Shown here: in pieces, positions 12,628 through 24,900 of the stretch
How the letters are laid out: each line of letters starts with the position of its first letter
Position numbering within the stretch: position 1 is the stretch's first letter
Origin: a virus
Strand: one strand, 5' to 3'
IMG/VR virus record: IMGVR_UViG_3300023119_000096
Span: 1-27,640 of that record
Length of the DNA: 27,640 nucleotides
The notes under the pieces: model-generated
Database searches by the model: none
What the model saw: the letters and a program-made list of their open reading frames with translations, nothing else
What the model was told of the DNA's origin: nothing
Program-made: the position numbers and the translations under genes

Positions 12628-13238
12628 TAGAGTGTATCAAATCTACCTAACCAATTTGCAAACACAGTTGTTCCGCTATTGTATGTCCAAAATTCAACTA
12701 TTGCAGGTCCGCCTGTTGTTTGATCATATGTTAGTGTGTTTAAAGAAAATGGATTTGGGAAATCAGGATTTACTCTTAGGGTGCCGCCACCCTCGCCTAG
12801 CCATGTTATTACTTTGTCAGTATCGTCTACAGGATCATCTGCTTTTATTGTAGAAATTTCTACAGTTATTTTTGCAAGTCCGTCTCTATCAGGCCAGTCT
12901 GCAAGGGTAAGTGTAAGTGTATCTGCTACCGGGTTGATAGTTAATTTTTGATAATGCCCATTTAGAAAACTAATATTTTGATTGTTAATAACTGTTCCAA
13001 TATTATGATATTGTTCAGTATTCAAAATAAAGTTTGCATCGGTAATGTTTGTACCGTTAAAATCGTTTGTTTCATCTAACTTTGCAGTACTATTTTGCAG
13101 TGATGTAATTTCACTTGCTGCTGTAGTCAATCCGTCTTTTATAATTTGGAAATTATCACGGAATCCTTGGGTATCGTTATCGACACCTGCTACAGGATAT
13201 GCTGCATCTATTGTTGAACTTATTATTGAACTTGCCAT
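12627..13238 (-). CDS. Virion structural protein, fibre-associated (203 aa)
   Basis: A 203-aa protein. Residues 1-60 resemble the N-terminal modules of the neighbouring fibre proteins (YPVAGVDNDTQGFRDNFQII followed by a helical TTAASEITSLQNSTAKLDE), which may dock on a baseplate or fibre. Residues about 85-203 are predominantly beta, with repeated Thr/Asp/Gly turns and a final aromatic strand (EFWTYNSGTTVFANWLGRFD). It is the last member of the fibre block and lies 12 bases after the LamG adhesin gene, with an AAAGGATAA ribosome binding site. No enzyme motif. A structural role is inferred from context and composition. Confidence 0.8.
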   Translation of the reverse strand: MASSIISSTIDAAYPVAGVDNDTQGFRDNFQIIKDGLTTAASEITSLQNSTAKLDETNDFNGTNITDANFILNTEQYHNIGTVINNQNISFLNGHYQKLTINPVADTLTLTLADWPDRDGLAKITVEISTIKADDPVDDTDKVITWLGEGGGTLRVNPDFPNPFSLNTLTYDQTTGGPAIVEFWTYNSGTTVFANWLGRFDTL

Positions 13239-13250
13239 TTTTTATCCTTT

Positions 13251-14528
13251 TTAAAATCCGTATCTTGCTTTTGAGTTCGCGTAGTTAGCGTTTAGCTCAT
13301 CGGTAGTTAATGATCTATTATAAAGTTTAACTTCGAAATATCTACCTCTAAAGTTTTGTGTACTTTCGAAGTTACCGTTGTTTGCATCCATTTCCTGTCC
13401 TAGTACAATACCTAGTGTACTGTTACCGTTTAGTGTAGTAGTGTTTGAACCACTACCTATTAGTACATTATCTTTGTACAAAGATACAGTTCCGCCTACT
13501 CCGCGCATAACAAGATTTGTTATTGTTCCGTTAGTAAACGATGCACCACTAAAGTTTGTTGCACTAGTGTTTTCAAATGCTATCTCACTGTTACTTGTTC
13601 TTTGATACATCAGCGCATGGTTACCACTACCCATTGTGAAGAATGTATCCAAATCTGTGTTTGCTGCGTCTCGTTGTAACCATAAATCTATAGTAAACTC
13701 ACTTGCACCTTGTAGTGCGTTAATATCGAGAGTGATATAGTTTGTTGTGTTCTGAGTACTACCTAAGTTAATACTGCTGTCGCCTGCATCAAATGCTGTT
13801 GTGCCTTGTAATGTTGCATCATAACCGTTACCGCTAAGATCGAACCATGTAGTTCCTGTTCCTGGATAACTGGCTGTATCCCCAGCAACAAAGTATGCTC
13901 TAAGATTTTGTGTAACAAGAGCATCTACGGCTAGAGTTGCAACTAAGTCACTTGTGTTACCGCTTTCGTCTGTAGCTCTAATAGTTACTGCAGACTCTCC
14001 AGGTACTGTTGGTGTTCCTCGTAAAAAGCCGTCGGTAATAATTATTCCAGTAGGTAATGTACCCGATTGAACTGTGTAAGTAACAAATCCCGGATCTGTT
14101 GCTTCTAGCTCAATATTATTATATTCATTGTAAGTCAAAGTAATATCTGCACTTGTGACCCATACTGGCCCTACACTATCTGTATTATCAGTTATTGCAG
14201 ATACACTTATATCATCTCCTGCTCTAATACCATATGCCACAGCACTCACTGCATTATGCGAACTTAAAACTGTAATATACTTTTCTGTAGGCACTGTTAC
14301 TGCGCTTCTTTCAAGCACACCTTTTGGTTTTAATACCGTTGCGTATTCAATATAACGTGCATCATCAAAAGCATTTTCTGCATCTGTAATTGCAAGTGTT
14401 ACCTCAACGTCAACATTGTGTCTATTACAAATGCTAATATTAGCCGTAGTGAACTGATCAGTGTCGCACTGATATATAGATTGTGTTACACCACCAGTTA
14501 AATCATGTGTTCCTAGTATTCCGCTCAT
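13251..14528 (-). CDS. Adhesin with Ig-like and LamG (concanavalin-like) domains
   Basis: A 425-aa virion protein in three parts. Residues 1-115 are a beta domain with paired cysteines (Cys21, Cys34). Residues about 120-202 are a putative-Ig (He_PIG) domain with the GTLPTGIIITDGFLRGTP signature and a TIRATDESGN strand. Residues about 205-425 form a LamG/concanavalin A-like lectin fold: YFVAGD, WFDLSGNGYDATLQG, FTIDLWLQRDA, LYKDNVLIGSG and FRGRYFEVKLYNRSLTTDELNA are typical strands. LamG domains bind glycans or proteins, so receptor recognition on the host surface is likely. The gene is 7 bases after the 1176-aa gene. A late box lies only 5 bases before the ATG. Confidence 0.88.
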   Translation of the reverse strand: MSGILGTHDLTGGVTQSIYQCDTDQFTTANISICNRHNVDVEVTLAITDAENAFDDARYIEYATVLKPKGVLERSAVTVPTEKYITVLSSHNAVSAVAYGIRAGDDISVSAITDNTDSVGPVWVTSADITLTYNEYNNIELEATDPGFVTYTVQSGTLPTGIIITDGFLRGTPTVPGESAVTIRATDESGNTSDLVATLAVDALVTQNLRAYFVAGDTASYPGTGTTWFDLSGNGYDATLQGTTAFDAGDSSINLGSTQNTTNYITLDINALQGASEFTIDLWLQRDAANTDLDTFFTMGSGNHALMYQRTSNSEIAFENTSATNFSGASFTNGTITNLVMRGVGGTVSLYKDNVLIGSGSNTTTLNGNSTLGIVLGQEMDANNGNFESTQNFRGRYFEVKLYNRSLTTDELNANYANSKARYGF

Positions 14529-14532
14529 ATCG

Positions 14533-14540
14533 TATTTATC
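14533..14540 (-). promoter_or_regulatory. Late promoter box (GATAAATA) abutting the LamG gene start
   Basis: The minus strand reads GATAAATA only 4 bases before the ATG at 14528 and overlaps the stop of the upstream gene (TAG-GATAAATA). If used, the RNA would start at or just inside the start codon and be leaderless. AGGA (14538-14541) within the box may instead serve as the ribosome binding site on RNA from the 18089 promoter. Coincidence cannot be excluded. Confidence 0.35.
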
Positions 14541-17500
14541 CTACATTGTATGCATAGTTTGCAAATAGAATGTACCTTTCATCTTCATAGTCTTCAGTTC
14601 TTCTTACAATATATCTATCAATATCTATGTGAAATTGTTTAAAGTCAAACTCACTATTTCTAATATTGTTGATAATGTCATCTGCTTCACCCGGTTTACA
14701 ATAACAAATTGGTATGGCACTAACATAATCTAATTCTTGGAAACCATCTTGCGGGCTACGCATCCATAAAGGAAGATAATTTCTTTCATTTTTTCCAATT
14801 GATTTAATGTTTGAACGCATATTATCAATATTAGATATATATCTTACATTGTCTTGGCTAGAGCTAACTTTGACTGCATCACTATCTGTTTTAATAGTGT
14901 TAGTGTCTGGACGCAATCTATAAGGCTCGGCATCTGATAATTGTAAACTTACTGTAACATCTTCACCTTCTCTAACATCCAGCTCAAAATCAGAATCGTC
15001 AACATCAAAAATTATTTGCTCATCGTCTCTTACCGTAACAATAATTTTTCCGTCTTCTGCAAAAATAAACCTAACTTGTCCGCGCCCATAAACAGGTAAT
15101 TGATCATAACCTGCTCCGGTTCTGTTTTCATCATCTTTTACAGCGTATTGTATACTATCGACAGTTAGTTTCTTTTTGTTGTTTATATTAATACTAGTTC
15201 TAGTTTTTCCTGTTTTTGGATTAGATGGATCAATAACTTCGACGTACACAACTTCATATATAACATCAGTTGTTCCGTTTTCCATTGCTACTGCTTTTTT
15301 AACTTCGCCTAGTGCATAAGTTTTTCTTTTATGATTTTTTGCTGCGGCAGCAACAAATTTATCTATTGAAGTTGATTCTATTCCAGCATATACAAGCATC
15401 TCCATTTGATTTTTAATTCCAAAGTTTGAATCACTTGGTCTGTAAATACTATCCGGTGGGAACACTTCTGAACTACTTGTAAAGTTTCTAAATGCAGTTC
15501 TTTGATCTGCTGGAATTAGAGGTCGTGCATACACGTCAGTGTAAACAACATTGTCAAGGTCTGCTACGTTTAGAGTAAATGTTCTTTCAATCGCTGTAAA
15601 TCCAAAACGATCTCGTGCCTCAACTGTAAATGTATACTTTCTATCAAATGTAGTTACACCCGTGATATATCCATCCCATTTTGCATTACCGCTATCAAAA
15701 AGTGTTAATCCAGGACCTTCTGAAGTTTCAAACTGTCTTGCTGCTCCAATAATATCTCCATTGAAACTTAAACTTAATCCATATGGTAACTTACCCGATT
15801 TAATAGTATAAATCATAGGACTATCAGGAACCGTAGTTTGTGCTTCTAATTTTAAATAACTTCTAAAGTTTGCATTAATAGTTCCTAAATCTGCATCTGT
15901 AATCCAAGATATTTCACTATCAATTTCACCAATAGTTTTAAGTTCAAAAGTTTTAGGAGTACTAGGAATGTCAACTTCGTCTCTCGCTGCTACAATAACA
16001 TTTTCAAAAAATCCATCGTTTTTAAACAATGCTATACCAATGTTTCTACCTTGACTAAATTGTGTACTTAAATTTGTATCTAGCAAAAGTCTGTGTTCGT
16101 TATCTCTTACTAGGGTAACATTCATTTGGGTACTATCATCGCCTAATGTAAAGAATTGTTTAATGTTATTTGCAATTCTACTTAAACTTGTACTAGGAAT
16201 TCTTATGCGCCAGTTTTGTGCATTTACAATGTTTACGTATGCTGTATGTCCGTATGCTGCTTCTAGTGTTTGTATTAGTGCTTCTTTTCTTATAGACAAA
16301 CTTAACTCGTCGATTGTTTCTGCTACTTCTGTCCAATTTGCACCGTTGAATACAACCTGTGTTACACCGTCAACAACAATAGGATTATCATCACCATCAG
16401 TCTGTGCAGAAACAGTATGTGTGTAAGTGGCTATATAAATTCTATCATTGCCGCCTGTTTCACTACCATATATTATATAATCACCGATGAAGTAATTTTC
16501 TCCTGCTGCAATTCTTCTTGGCGACCCGCTAGGAAAAATTTCATCTTCTGAAGGATTTGTTTGTTGCACATCCCATTCGAGATAAGGAACAATACTGCTA
16601 ATAGTATATGCTTCAGAATCACTTAATCTAATAGTTCTGTTAGCATATTTTTCTTTTTGTGCTTCATTTAATCTGTTAACAAATATTGTAGGTTGTCCAG
16701 TTTTGGCTGTACGTGATACTATTAAACTTATACTTGGTGATAATGTTGAACTTAAAAATATAATATCATATTCACTGTTTCTAGCATCAACGTTAGTAAC
16801 ACGATATGTTCTATTTTCTAAAAGTATATCTCTAGTAACAAGTTCAGTTAAATCATTTATTCCGTCGATATCTCCGGTAAGATCTAATTTGTAAACCTTA
16901 AACGAGTCTTTTCCTAATAGTGTATCTTCGTAATAGTTTGCATTAATAGAAACAGTTTCTAAATCAGTAGTAATTCTCGTTGCTCTTACTGTAAATTTAT
17001 GATCTCTAGTAATAGCAGGTTGGTACGGTAGTCGTCCTGTTATTTCACCTGACTGACTATCTAGTGTTGTTCCTGGTGGAAGTATACTTGGTGTGCCGTC
17101 GTCGTTAGTACTATCAAGTGTATAAACAATCACTCCTTCTAGGTTTTGATTTTGTATGACATCAAGATATATTGTTGTATAATTGTTTGCTCTTTTATAT
17201 CCTAAATCTCTAGGGGTTAGCCAAACCGGTGTTCTAACATTTGTTGCATCAGCAGTAAATACACCTGTACCTACTTGCATGATTGTGTTGTCTGCTTTTA
17301 GATAATCATCGCCTACAAGATAAATTGTAAATTCACGTTTTACAAAATTTTCGCCATCAGTAACTGTAACTCTAAAATTGTAATATCTATTTAATTTTCG
17401 AGGATTTGCATAAGGTTCGTTATAATCATAATCAACTGTGTCATAGAAAAAACTACTAAAACCGTTTGTTGATAAAATACCATAGTCCATAGGTAAACCA

Positions 17501-18066
17501 GCAAATGGCGATGTATCATATCCGCCGCCGACATATCTTAAATCTAAACTAAGCAAAGGTTCTACTATTCCAGTTAACCTTCCGTCTAGTGATAAAGATA
17601 CACCTGGAGGAAGAACCCCGTCGCCTTCAGCAATAAAATATTCTAAAACATCTCCCGCACTTAGGTCAGGATCTACTGCTTCAAGTTGGTAATCTATAAT
17701 TGCATTATCAAGTATGAAAAGCGATTGGTTTGGCCCTACAGGAAGCAAGCCTTCATTTGTACGCCATTCGGGTGCATCAGGACCAGAAACATCTATTTGT
17801 ACAGTTCTGTCTTCTAGTTTATCTTTGTAAGTTGCTCTTAATGTAAATCTACTAGAAGTATTATATGCAACTTCGTAAACAGTTCCTTCAATAAAACGTT
17901 GATCTTCTGATATACGCAAGCCAGCAGGCAGTCTACCTGCAATAACTTCGACATTACTATTGTAAGCAGAATTTAGTGGTAGTAGTAAGTTAACAACGGA
18001 TCTTTCGACCATTGTTGCAATTTTTCTACCTGTGGGAACTGACCATAAACTATCCGGTTGCGCCAT
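14536..18066 (-). CDS. Large virion protein with several putative-Ig domains
   Basis: A 1176-aa structural protein, the largest complete gene here. At least four putative-Ig (He_PIG-like) units are marked by a LP-x-G-x-x-L...G-x-I/L-x-G pattern: residues about 45-62 (RLPAGLRI), 149-166 (VLPPGVSLSLDGRLTG), 327-345 (ILPPGTTLDSQSGEITG) and about 755-775 (KLPYGLSLSFNGDIIG), each followed by a FTVRA-type strand. Similar domains form the shafts of cell-surface and fibre proteins. The last 110 residues (NYLPLWMRSPQDG, AIPICYCKPGEADD, FKQFHIDIDRYIV) are a distinct conserved-looking module, perhaps for assembly onto the tail. It begins a late unit with its own NATAAATA promoter at 18089-18096. No enzyme motif. 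Confidence 0.88.
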   Translation of the reverse strand: MAQPDSLWSVPTGRKIATMVERSVVNLLLPLNSAYNSNVEVIAGRLPAGLRISEDQRFIEGTVYEVAYNTSSRFTLRATYKDKLEDRTVQIDVSGPDAPEWRTNEGLLPVGPNQSLFILDNAIIDYQLEAVDPDLSAGDVLEYFIAEGDGVLPPGVSLSLDGRLTGIVEPLLSLDLRYVGGGYDTSPFAGLPMDYGILSTNGFSSFFYDTVDYDYNEPYANPRKLNRYYNFRVTVTDGENFVKREFTIYLVGDDYLKADNTIMQVGTGVFTADATNVRTPVWLTPRDLGYKRANNYTTIYLDVIQNQNLEGVIVYTLDSTNDDGTPSILPPGTTLDSQSGEITGRLPYQPAITRDHKFTVRATRITTDLETVSINANYYEDTLLGKDSFKVYKLDLTGDIDGINDLTELVTRDILLENRTYRVTNVDARNSEYDIIFLSSTLSPSISLIVSRTAKTGQPTIFVNRLNEAQKEKYANRTIRLSDSEAYTISSIVPYLEWDVQQTNPSEDEIFPSGSPRRIAAGENYFIGDYIIYGSETGGNDRIYIATYTHTVSAQTDGDDNPIVVDGVTQVVFNGANWTEVAETIDELSLSIRKEALIQTLEAAYGHTAYVNIVNAQNWRIRIPSTSLSRIANNIKQFFTLGDDSTQMNVTLVRDNEHRLLLDTNLSTQFSQGRNIGIALFKNDGFFENVIVAARDEVDIPSTPKTFELKTIGEIDSEISWITDADLGTINANFRSYLKLEAQTTVPDSPMIYTIKSGKLPYGLSLSFNGDIIGAARQFETSEGPGLTLFDSGNAKWDGYITGVTTFDRKYTFTVEARDRFGFTAIERTFTLNVADLDNVVYTDVYARPLIPADQRTAFRNFTSSSEVFPPDSIYRPSDSNFGIKNQMEMLVYAGIESTSIDKFVAAAAKNHKRKTYALGEVKKAVAMENGTTDVIYEVVYVEVIDPSNPKTGKTRTSININNKKKLTVDSIQYAVKDDENRTGAGYDQLPVYGRGQVRFIFAEDGKIIVTVRDDEQIIFDVDDSDFELDVREGEDVTVSLQLSDAEPYRLRPDTNTIKTDSDAVKVSSSQDNVRYISNIDNMRSNIKSIGKNERNYLPLWMRSPQDGFQELDYVSAIPICYCKPGEADDIINNIRNSEFDFKQFHIDIDRYIVRRTEDYEDERYILFANYAYNVG

Positions 18067-18088
18067 ACTTGAATCCTTTTATTACAAG

Positions 18089-18096
18089 TATTTATC
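18089..18096 (-). promoter_or_regulatory. Late promoter (GATAAATA) for the 1176-aa gene
   Basis: The minus strand reads GATAAATA, 22 bases before the ATG at 18066, with AAAGGATTC as ribosome binding site between. It lies in the short gap just downstream of the 235-aa gene. Confidence 0.7.
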
Positions 18097-18100
18097 GGAA

Positions 18101-18808
18101 TCATATACTTCCAAGATCTATGTTTCCAGAAGCCGGTGCACCAAATGTTCCTAAATCAACATCAATGTTTGTTACTAAGAAATGCATTAGACTACTATAA
18201 TCTGGAACTATGCCACCAAAGTCGAATCCAGCATTCCATTCTGCCCAATCACGGATATCGTAACCCCAAACATTGCCTTCCATGTTTCCTGCAAAAAATC
18301 CGGTGATTGTACTTGCATTAACTACACCAACATTTAATAAATCGTTTCCTTGTGCGTCCAAATTGCCGCCTAACTGAGGTGTAAGGTCTTCAACTAGTTC
18401 AGCAATGTTAGTGTTTTCAATAGTAAGAGTACTGTCAACAATTGAAGTAGTAATACCATCTCCGCCTGCAATAGTAAAGGACGCTACATCGTCAAGCGTT
18501 ACATTTCCACTGTCACTGTTTATTGTAAGTGTGTCTAAACCTACATCTGCCGATATAACAATTTTATTTTCATCTGCGGTAAGTGTAATTTTATCTGAGC
18601 CGGCAATTTTTTTAAATTGTAGATCGTAATTTACTTTGTTGTAATAAAGACCTTCGCCGACTGATCCAAGATTTGAAACAGTTGTTTGTTCGTCGTCTCT
18701 AAGATCTAGTTCTTCAAAATTGGTGTTGATTTTGATCATCGCTTCGCGAAGATCATCACCTGTACCGTCATTTGCTACACTACCAACATTGATTAATTGA
18801 ATTGCCAT
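18101..18808 (-). CDS. Fibre protein paralogue (235 aa)
   Basis: A 235-aa structural protein. Residues 1-40 are a modular N-terminus (INVGSVANDGTGDDLREAM followed by IKINTNFEELDLRD) nearly identical in pattern to the start of the 462-aa protein of this block. The middle is a repetitive beta region (ITLTADENKIVISAD; LTINSDSGNVTLDD), followed by a TPQLGGNLDAQGNDLLNVG motif typical of phage fibre shafts. The C-terminus has aromatic and Gly-rich segments (WAEWNAGFDFGGIVPDY). It starts 9 bases after the subtilase stop with an AAGGATAAG ribosome binding site, so it shares the subtilase transcript. The shared N-terminus suggests docking at the same virion site as its paralogue. Confidence 0.85.
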   Translation of the reverse strand: MAIQLINVGSVANDGTGDDLREAMIKINTNFEELDLRDDEQTTVSNLGSVGEGLYYNKVNYDLQFKKIAGSDKITLTADENKIVISADVGLDTLTINSDSGNVTLDDVASFTIAGGDGITTSIVDSTLTIENTNIAELVEDLTPQLGGNLDAQGNDLLNVGVVNASTITGFFAGNMEGNVWGYDIRDWAEWNAGFDFGGIVPDYSSLMHFLVTNIDVDLGTFGAPASGNIDLGSI

Positions 18809-18817
18809 GTCTTATCC

Positions 18818-20722
18818 TTATGTACTTGTATCATTAACAACAACTGAAACTGATTTGTCTATACCTACTAGTTCAAGTACCATAGTTTCTGCACCTTCAG
18901 TTGTTACGTCTAATGCAAAAGTAAAAGTTTTTGTTCCAATACCGTCATCGCCAATTGTAAAACTACCTTCTAGAAGATCGCCGTTAATATCAGCCGAACT
19001 TACTCCAGTGATTACATAATCAACAGTAGAGTCTTGTGCAATATTAGTTGTTGTAAGGGTAATAGTAACAGTATTTCCCTCATCAACTGAGCCTGAACTT
19101 GCAGCCAGTGCATATGTTTTTATAACAGAAGTGTCTGTTTGAGCTTCTGTTAGCGTACTTCCTATTGAAAGTTGTGTTTTACTATTAAATTTATTCCAAA
19201 TAAATCTATTATTAGAACCTAACAAACTTCTAGCATTTGTATAATCATTATCAAACCCTGTTGTATAAAGCCTATCAGTTTTTGCAGCCCCTGTAAAATA
19301 ATTTAGAGCTTGTGCAGGAGTTGAACCTGGATTTAATTGAAGCCATAGTGCTAATACACCTGCAACTTGCGGAGATGCCATTGACGTTCCTGATAAATTA
19401 CCAATTAGGTAATCACCATTAAACTGGTAAGGGCCGTCGTCGTATGAATTAGTGGTGCTAAGTGTACTAAAAATATTTGTTCCTGGAGCCCAAACATTTA
19501 CGCCAGGTCCTTTTTCACTAGATTCTGCTGCTTGTTCTCTACCATTTGCTGCAATGTCACTGTCTATGTTTCCAACAATAAATGCTTCAGTACTAAACGG
19601 TGAAGAACCTCTGTTGTAATAAACATTTTGGCTCGGCGTAAAGTAAAATGATGCTGCTGATCTAGTGAAGTAATTATCGTAATCGTCGCCGCCGTCTATA
19701 TCAATTTTTTGACGATAGTTACCTCCTGCTATACAAACGTGTACTCCTGCATCAATAAGTTCTTCGACATCAGCATCAACAGATGCTACATGTATTCCAA
19801 ATCGATAACCAAAAGTTAGACTATAGTAACTACCAATCATACCTTTTGCTGTATCTCTGTACTGTCCTGTATTATCAGGGCTTGCAGTAGTTGCGCCTCT
19901 ATATGTTATACTGTCAACATCGTAAAAATAACTACCGTATCCCCAACTCATGTTAACAATAGTTGGACGCTTTGCACCTGTTAAAGGATCTATTGGCTTT
20001 GCATTATGCCATTCTTTTATAACATCAAATACGTCTGAAATGGGGATGCCTGTACCACTGTCGCCTGTGCCTTCTAATCCTGCAACTTTTACACTGTATA
20101 TATTTGCATTTTTAGCCCAGCCGTATGTTTTACCTGCTGCAATACCTGCACAGTGAGTACCGTGTCCGTCATAATCTCTATAGTGGTTAGCACTTTGCGT
20201 TCCTGGAAGTCCGCTAGCCGCATACCAATCAATTTGTTGTACTCTGCTATTTCCGTCGGCATCTTGAAATTCAGGATGATCTACTTGTAATCCACTATCT
20301 TGAATAACTATATCAACTCCTGTTCCATCAAGTGTGTAATTATAACCACCACTGATAGTGTAGCCTATGTAAGGATTGTTTGCTTCATTAACTCTACGCA
20401 ACCCCCAATTTATATTATCACCTCTTGTTTCTGTTGACTTTGCAAAAACACCTGTTTGTACAGCGTGGAGACCAATTTCAATATCGTCACGAAGATCTGG
20501 TCTTAGTTCGCATGCAACAACCCTTGAGTCGCTGTTAAGTGCTGTTGCTTCTTCGTCTGTAAGCATGTAGTGCGTGTTACGTTGTGAACCAGGACGAGCG
20601 TTTGCTACTGTTGCGCTTCTGTTAGGAATTGCGCCGCCTCCGGTAGCAGCAATCATTTCTGCATTAAACGCATTGTAATCTACGCCTTTTTTTAATGTAA
20701 CAATATATTCTCTTTCACTCAT
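18818..20722 (-). CDS. Subtilisin-like (S8) serine protease with C-terminal Calx-beta-like domain
   Basis: A 634-aa subtilase within the fibre block. Residues about 5-76 look like an I9-type propeptide (YIVTLKKGVDYN... LTDEEATALNSDSRVVACE). The catalytic triad is clear: Asp142 in VIQDSGLQVDHP, His187 in DGHGTHCAGIAAG and Ser447 in LSGTSMASPQVAGV. The oxyanion Asn335 is in IAGGNYRQ. Residues about 541-634 resemble a Calx-beta beta-sandwich (SGSVDEGNTVTITLTTTN, then a TTEGAETMVLELVG strand pair). No signal peptide is seen, fitting a virion-borne rather than secreted enzyme. It could degrade host surface protein during adsorption or process fibres in assembly; both are inferences. It has its own perfect T4-type late promoter and shares its transcript with the 235-aa fibre gene. 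Confidence 0.95.
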   Translation of the reverse strand: MSEREYIVTLKKGVDYNAFNAEMIAATGGGAIPNRSATVANARPGSQRNTHYMLTDEEATALNSDSRVVACELRPDLRDDIEIGLHAVQTGVFAKSTETRGDNINWGLRRVNEANNPYIGYTISGGYNYTLDGTGVDIVIQDSGLQVDHPEFQDADGNSRVQQIDWYAASGLPGTQSANHYRDYDGHGTHCAGIAAGKTYGWAKNANIYSVKVAGLEGTGDSGTGIPISDVFDVIKEWHNAKPIDPLTGAKRPTIVNMSWGYGSYFYDVDSITYRGATTASPDNTGQYRDTAKGMIGSYYSLTFGYRFGIHVASVDADVEELIDAGVHVCIAGGNYRQKIDIDGGDDYDNYFTRSAASFYFTPSQNVYYNRGSSPFSTEAFIVGNIDSDIAANGREQAAESSEKGPGVNVWAPGTNIFSTLSTTNSYDDGPYQFNGDYLIGNLSGTSMASPQVAGVLALWLQLNPGSTPAQALNYFTGAAKTDRLYTTGFDNDYTNARSLLGSNNRFIWNKFNSKTQLSIGSTLTEAQTDTSVIKTYALAASSGSVDEGNTVTITLTTTNIAQDSTVDYVITGVSSADINGDLLEGSFTIGDDGIGTKTFTFALDVTTEGAETMVLELVGIDKSVSVVVNDTST

Positions 20723-20746
20723 TTGTTTTTTCCTAGTTTAATATAT

Positions 20747-23470
<2,724 letters not shown>

Positions 23471-23494
23471 TCTTCAAAATCCTATTGTTATACA

Positions 23495-23502
23495 TATTTA
23501 TC
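23495..23502 (-). promoter_or_regulatory. Late promoter (GATAAATA) for the 907-aa fibre gene
   Basis: The minus strand reads GATAAATA, 24 bases before the ATG at 23470. AGGATTTTGAAGA lies between. It sits in the 41-base gap after the 462-aa gene. Confidence 0.7.
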
Positions 23503-23511
23503 GTAATCAAC

Positions 23512-24900
23512 TTATACGCCACCTTGTGCAATCTGTCTCCACGCACCTGCTAGATACACTACCATAGTTTGTGCAGCGTTTGACATTGGATCCCAACTTG
23601 TACCATCTGCAACTGCAACCATTCCGTTTACTGGACTACTAGGCTCTGCTGTTAATACAGGTAATGTAAGTGTGTCTGTAAATGTTGTACCGCTAGGTAA
23701 ACCGTTTGCTTGTATTGCTCCGCCTACAATACCTGCGTAATCTAAATCGTTTGTAAAACTTGAAAGTGCTGTAGGAATATCACTTGTTAGTGCAAGTGTG
23801 CCACTGGCATCCGGAATAACAATAGCATTGTCTTGACTTGGATCACTTGCTGTGATTGTAGTTTCAAAGTTGTTCGCTGTGGTGCCTTCGAATACCATAC
23901 TGCTAGATGCATCAAAGTATAACATACCGCCTGTTTCTATTCTAGCAATAGCACTTATACTAATACCATTACCTGGATACCAGTTACCATCTACAGTATC
24001 CCATACTAACGGTTGTGTATCTCTGCTTGGTGCCGCTGTTGCTGTATCAACATCTGTAAGGTCATTAATTTCTGCGGCAGGTAATCCTGTAACAGTTGAA
24101 CCTGTAAAGTCTACTGAACCTCCACTTACAAAATCAACTGCGCCATACATTGTGGTTGCTACGCCGCTTGTGCTGTTGAGTGTAATATGTGTGCTTTCTG
24201 CACCTGTGGTTTTACTTGACAGATACATTGTTTCATCTGCGTGACCTATAAAGGTTGCTGCTTCAACAATACCAAGTCCACCTGAACCTACTTTTACTCT
24301 ACCAGAACCGTGTGGTGACATATTAATATCACTATTATTTCCTGTAGTAAGATCTAAATTTGCTGATGCAACAATTTGTATAGGACCCGGACCAGTAGAG
24401 CCACCATTTGAAATAGTCAAGTAACTGTCACTTGCTGCCATCCAGTTTATACTAGATATTGTTCCTGTAACTTCACCGGTAATTTTTCCATTCACACCAT
24501 CTACCAACAGTGTGCTATCATCTGCAAATACTGAACCTTTGAAATCTGTAGTTCCATCTGTTAAGCCCAGTATAGCAACATTTATCTTTTGATCTGTTTG
24601 TGATTTGGTATATGCATCTGTTATGCCATATCCTGCTACACTTGTAGGTGTATTGCTTATGTTAGGAAATGTAACAACACCGGCTGGCGCTGTGCCACTT
24701 AATGCATCTGCATTTATGCTACTGTTAGGCCCATCAACTAACACAGTGCTGTCTGCACCAATAATAGAGCTTGCTACATCTCCACCAGTCCTATCATATA
24801 GTTCTACAAAGTTTTCATTGATTTTGATCATAGCATCGCGGAGAGCGTCACCACCTCCACTGTTTGCTCCTGTGCCTACGTTGATTACTTGAATAGCCAT
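23512..24900 (-). CDS. Tail-fibre protein (462 aa) sharing N-terminus with the 235-aa protein
   Basis: A 462-aa structural protein. Residues 1-36 (INVGTGANSGGGDALRDAM then IKINENFVELYD) are the same module as the start of the 235-aa gene product. A degenerate (SSIIGADSTVLVDG) and a clear (FKGSVFADDSTLLVDGVNG) copy of the GSVF-DDS module follow. The middle is beta-rich with Gly/Ser/Thr turns (SPHGSGRVKVGSGGLGIVE; ITLNSTSGVATTMYG), and the end carries a LPVLTAEPSSPVNGMVAVADGTSWDP strand pair and an AGAWRQIA tip, a common C-terminal fibre feature. No enzyme motif. The ATG overlaps the upstream stop as TAATG, so it is co-translated with the large fibre protein upstream. Confidence 0.9.
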   Translation of the reverse strand: MAIQVINVGTGANSGGGDALRDAMIKINENFVELYDRTGGDVASSIIGADSTVLVDGPNSSINADALSGTAPAGVVTFPNISNTPTSVAGYGITDAYTKSQTDQKINVAILGLTDGTTDFKGSVFADDSTLLVDGVNGKITGEVTGTISSINWMAASDSYLTISNGGSTGPGPIQIVASANLDLTTGNNSDINMSPHGSGRVKVGSGGLGIVEAATFIGHADETMYLSSKTTGAESTHITLNSTSGVATTMYGAVDFVSGGSVDFTGSTVTGLPAAEINDLTDVDTATAAPSRDTQPLVWDTVDGNWYPGNGISISAIARIETGGMLYFDASSSMVFEGTTANNFETTITASDPSQDNAIVIPDASGTLALTSDIPTALSSFTNDLDYAGIVGGAIQANGLPSGTTFTDTLTLPVLTAEPSSPVNGMVAVADGTSWDPMSNAAQTMVVYLAGAWRQIAQGGV

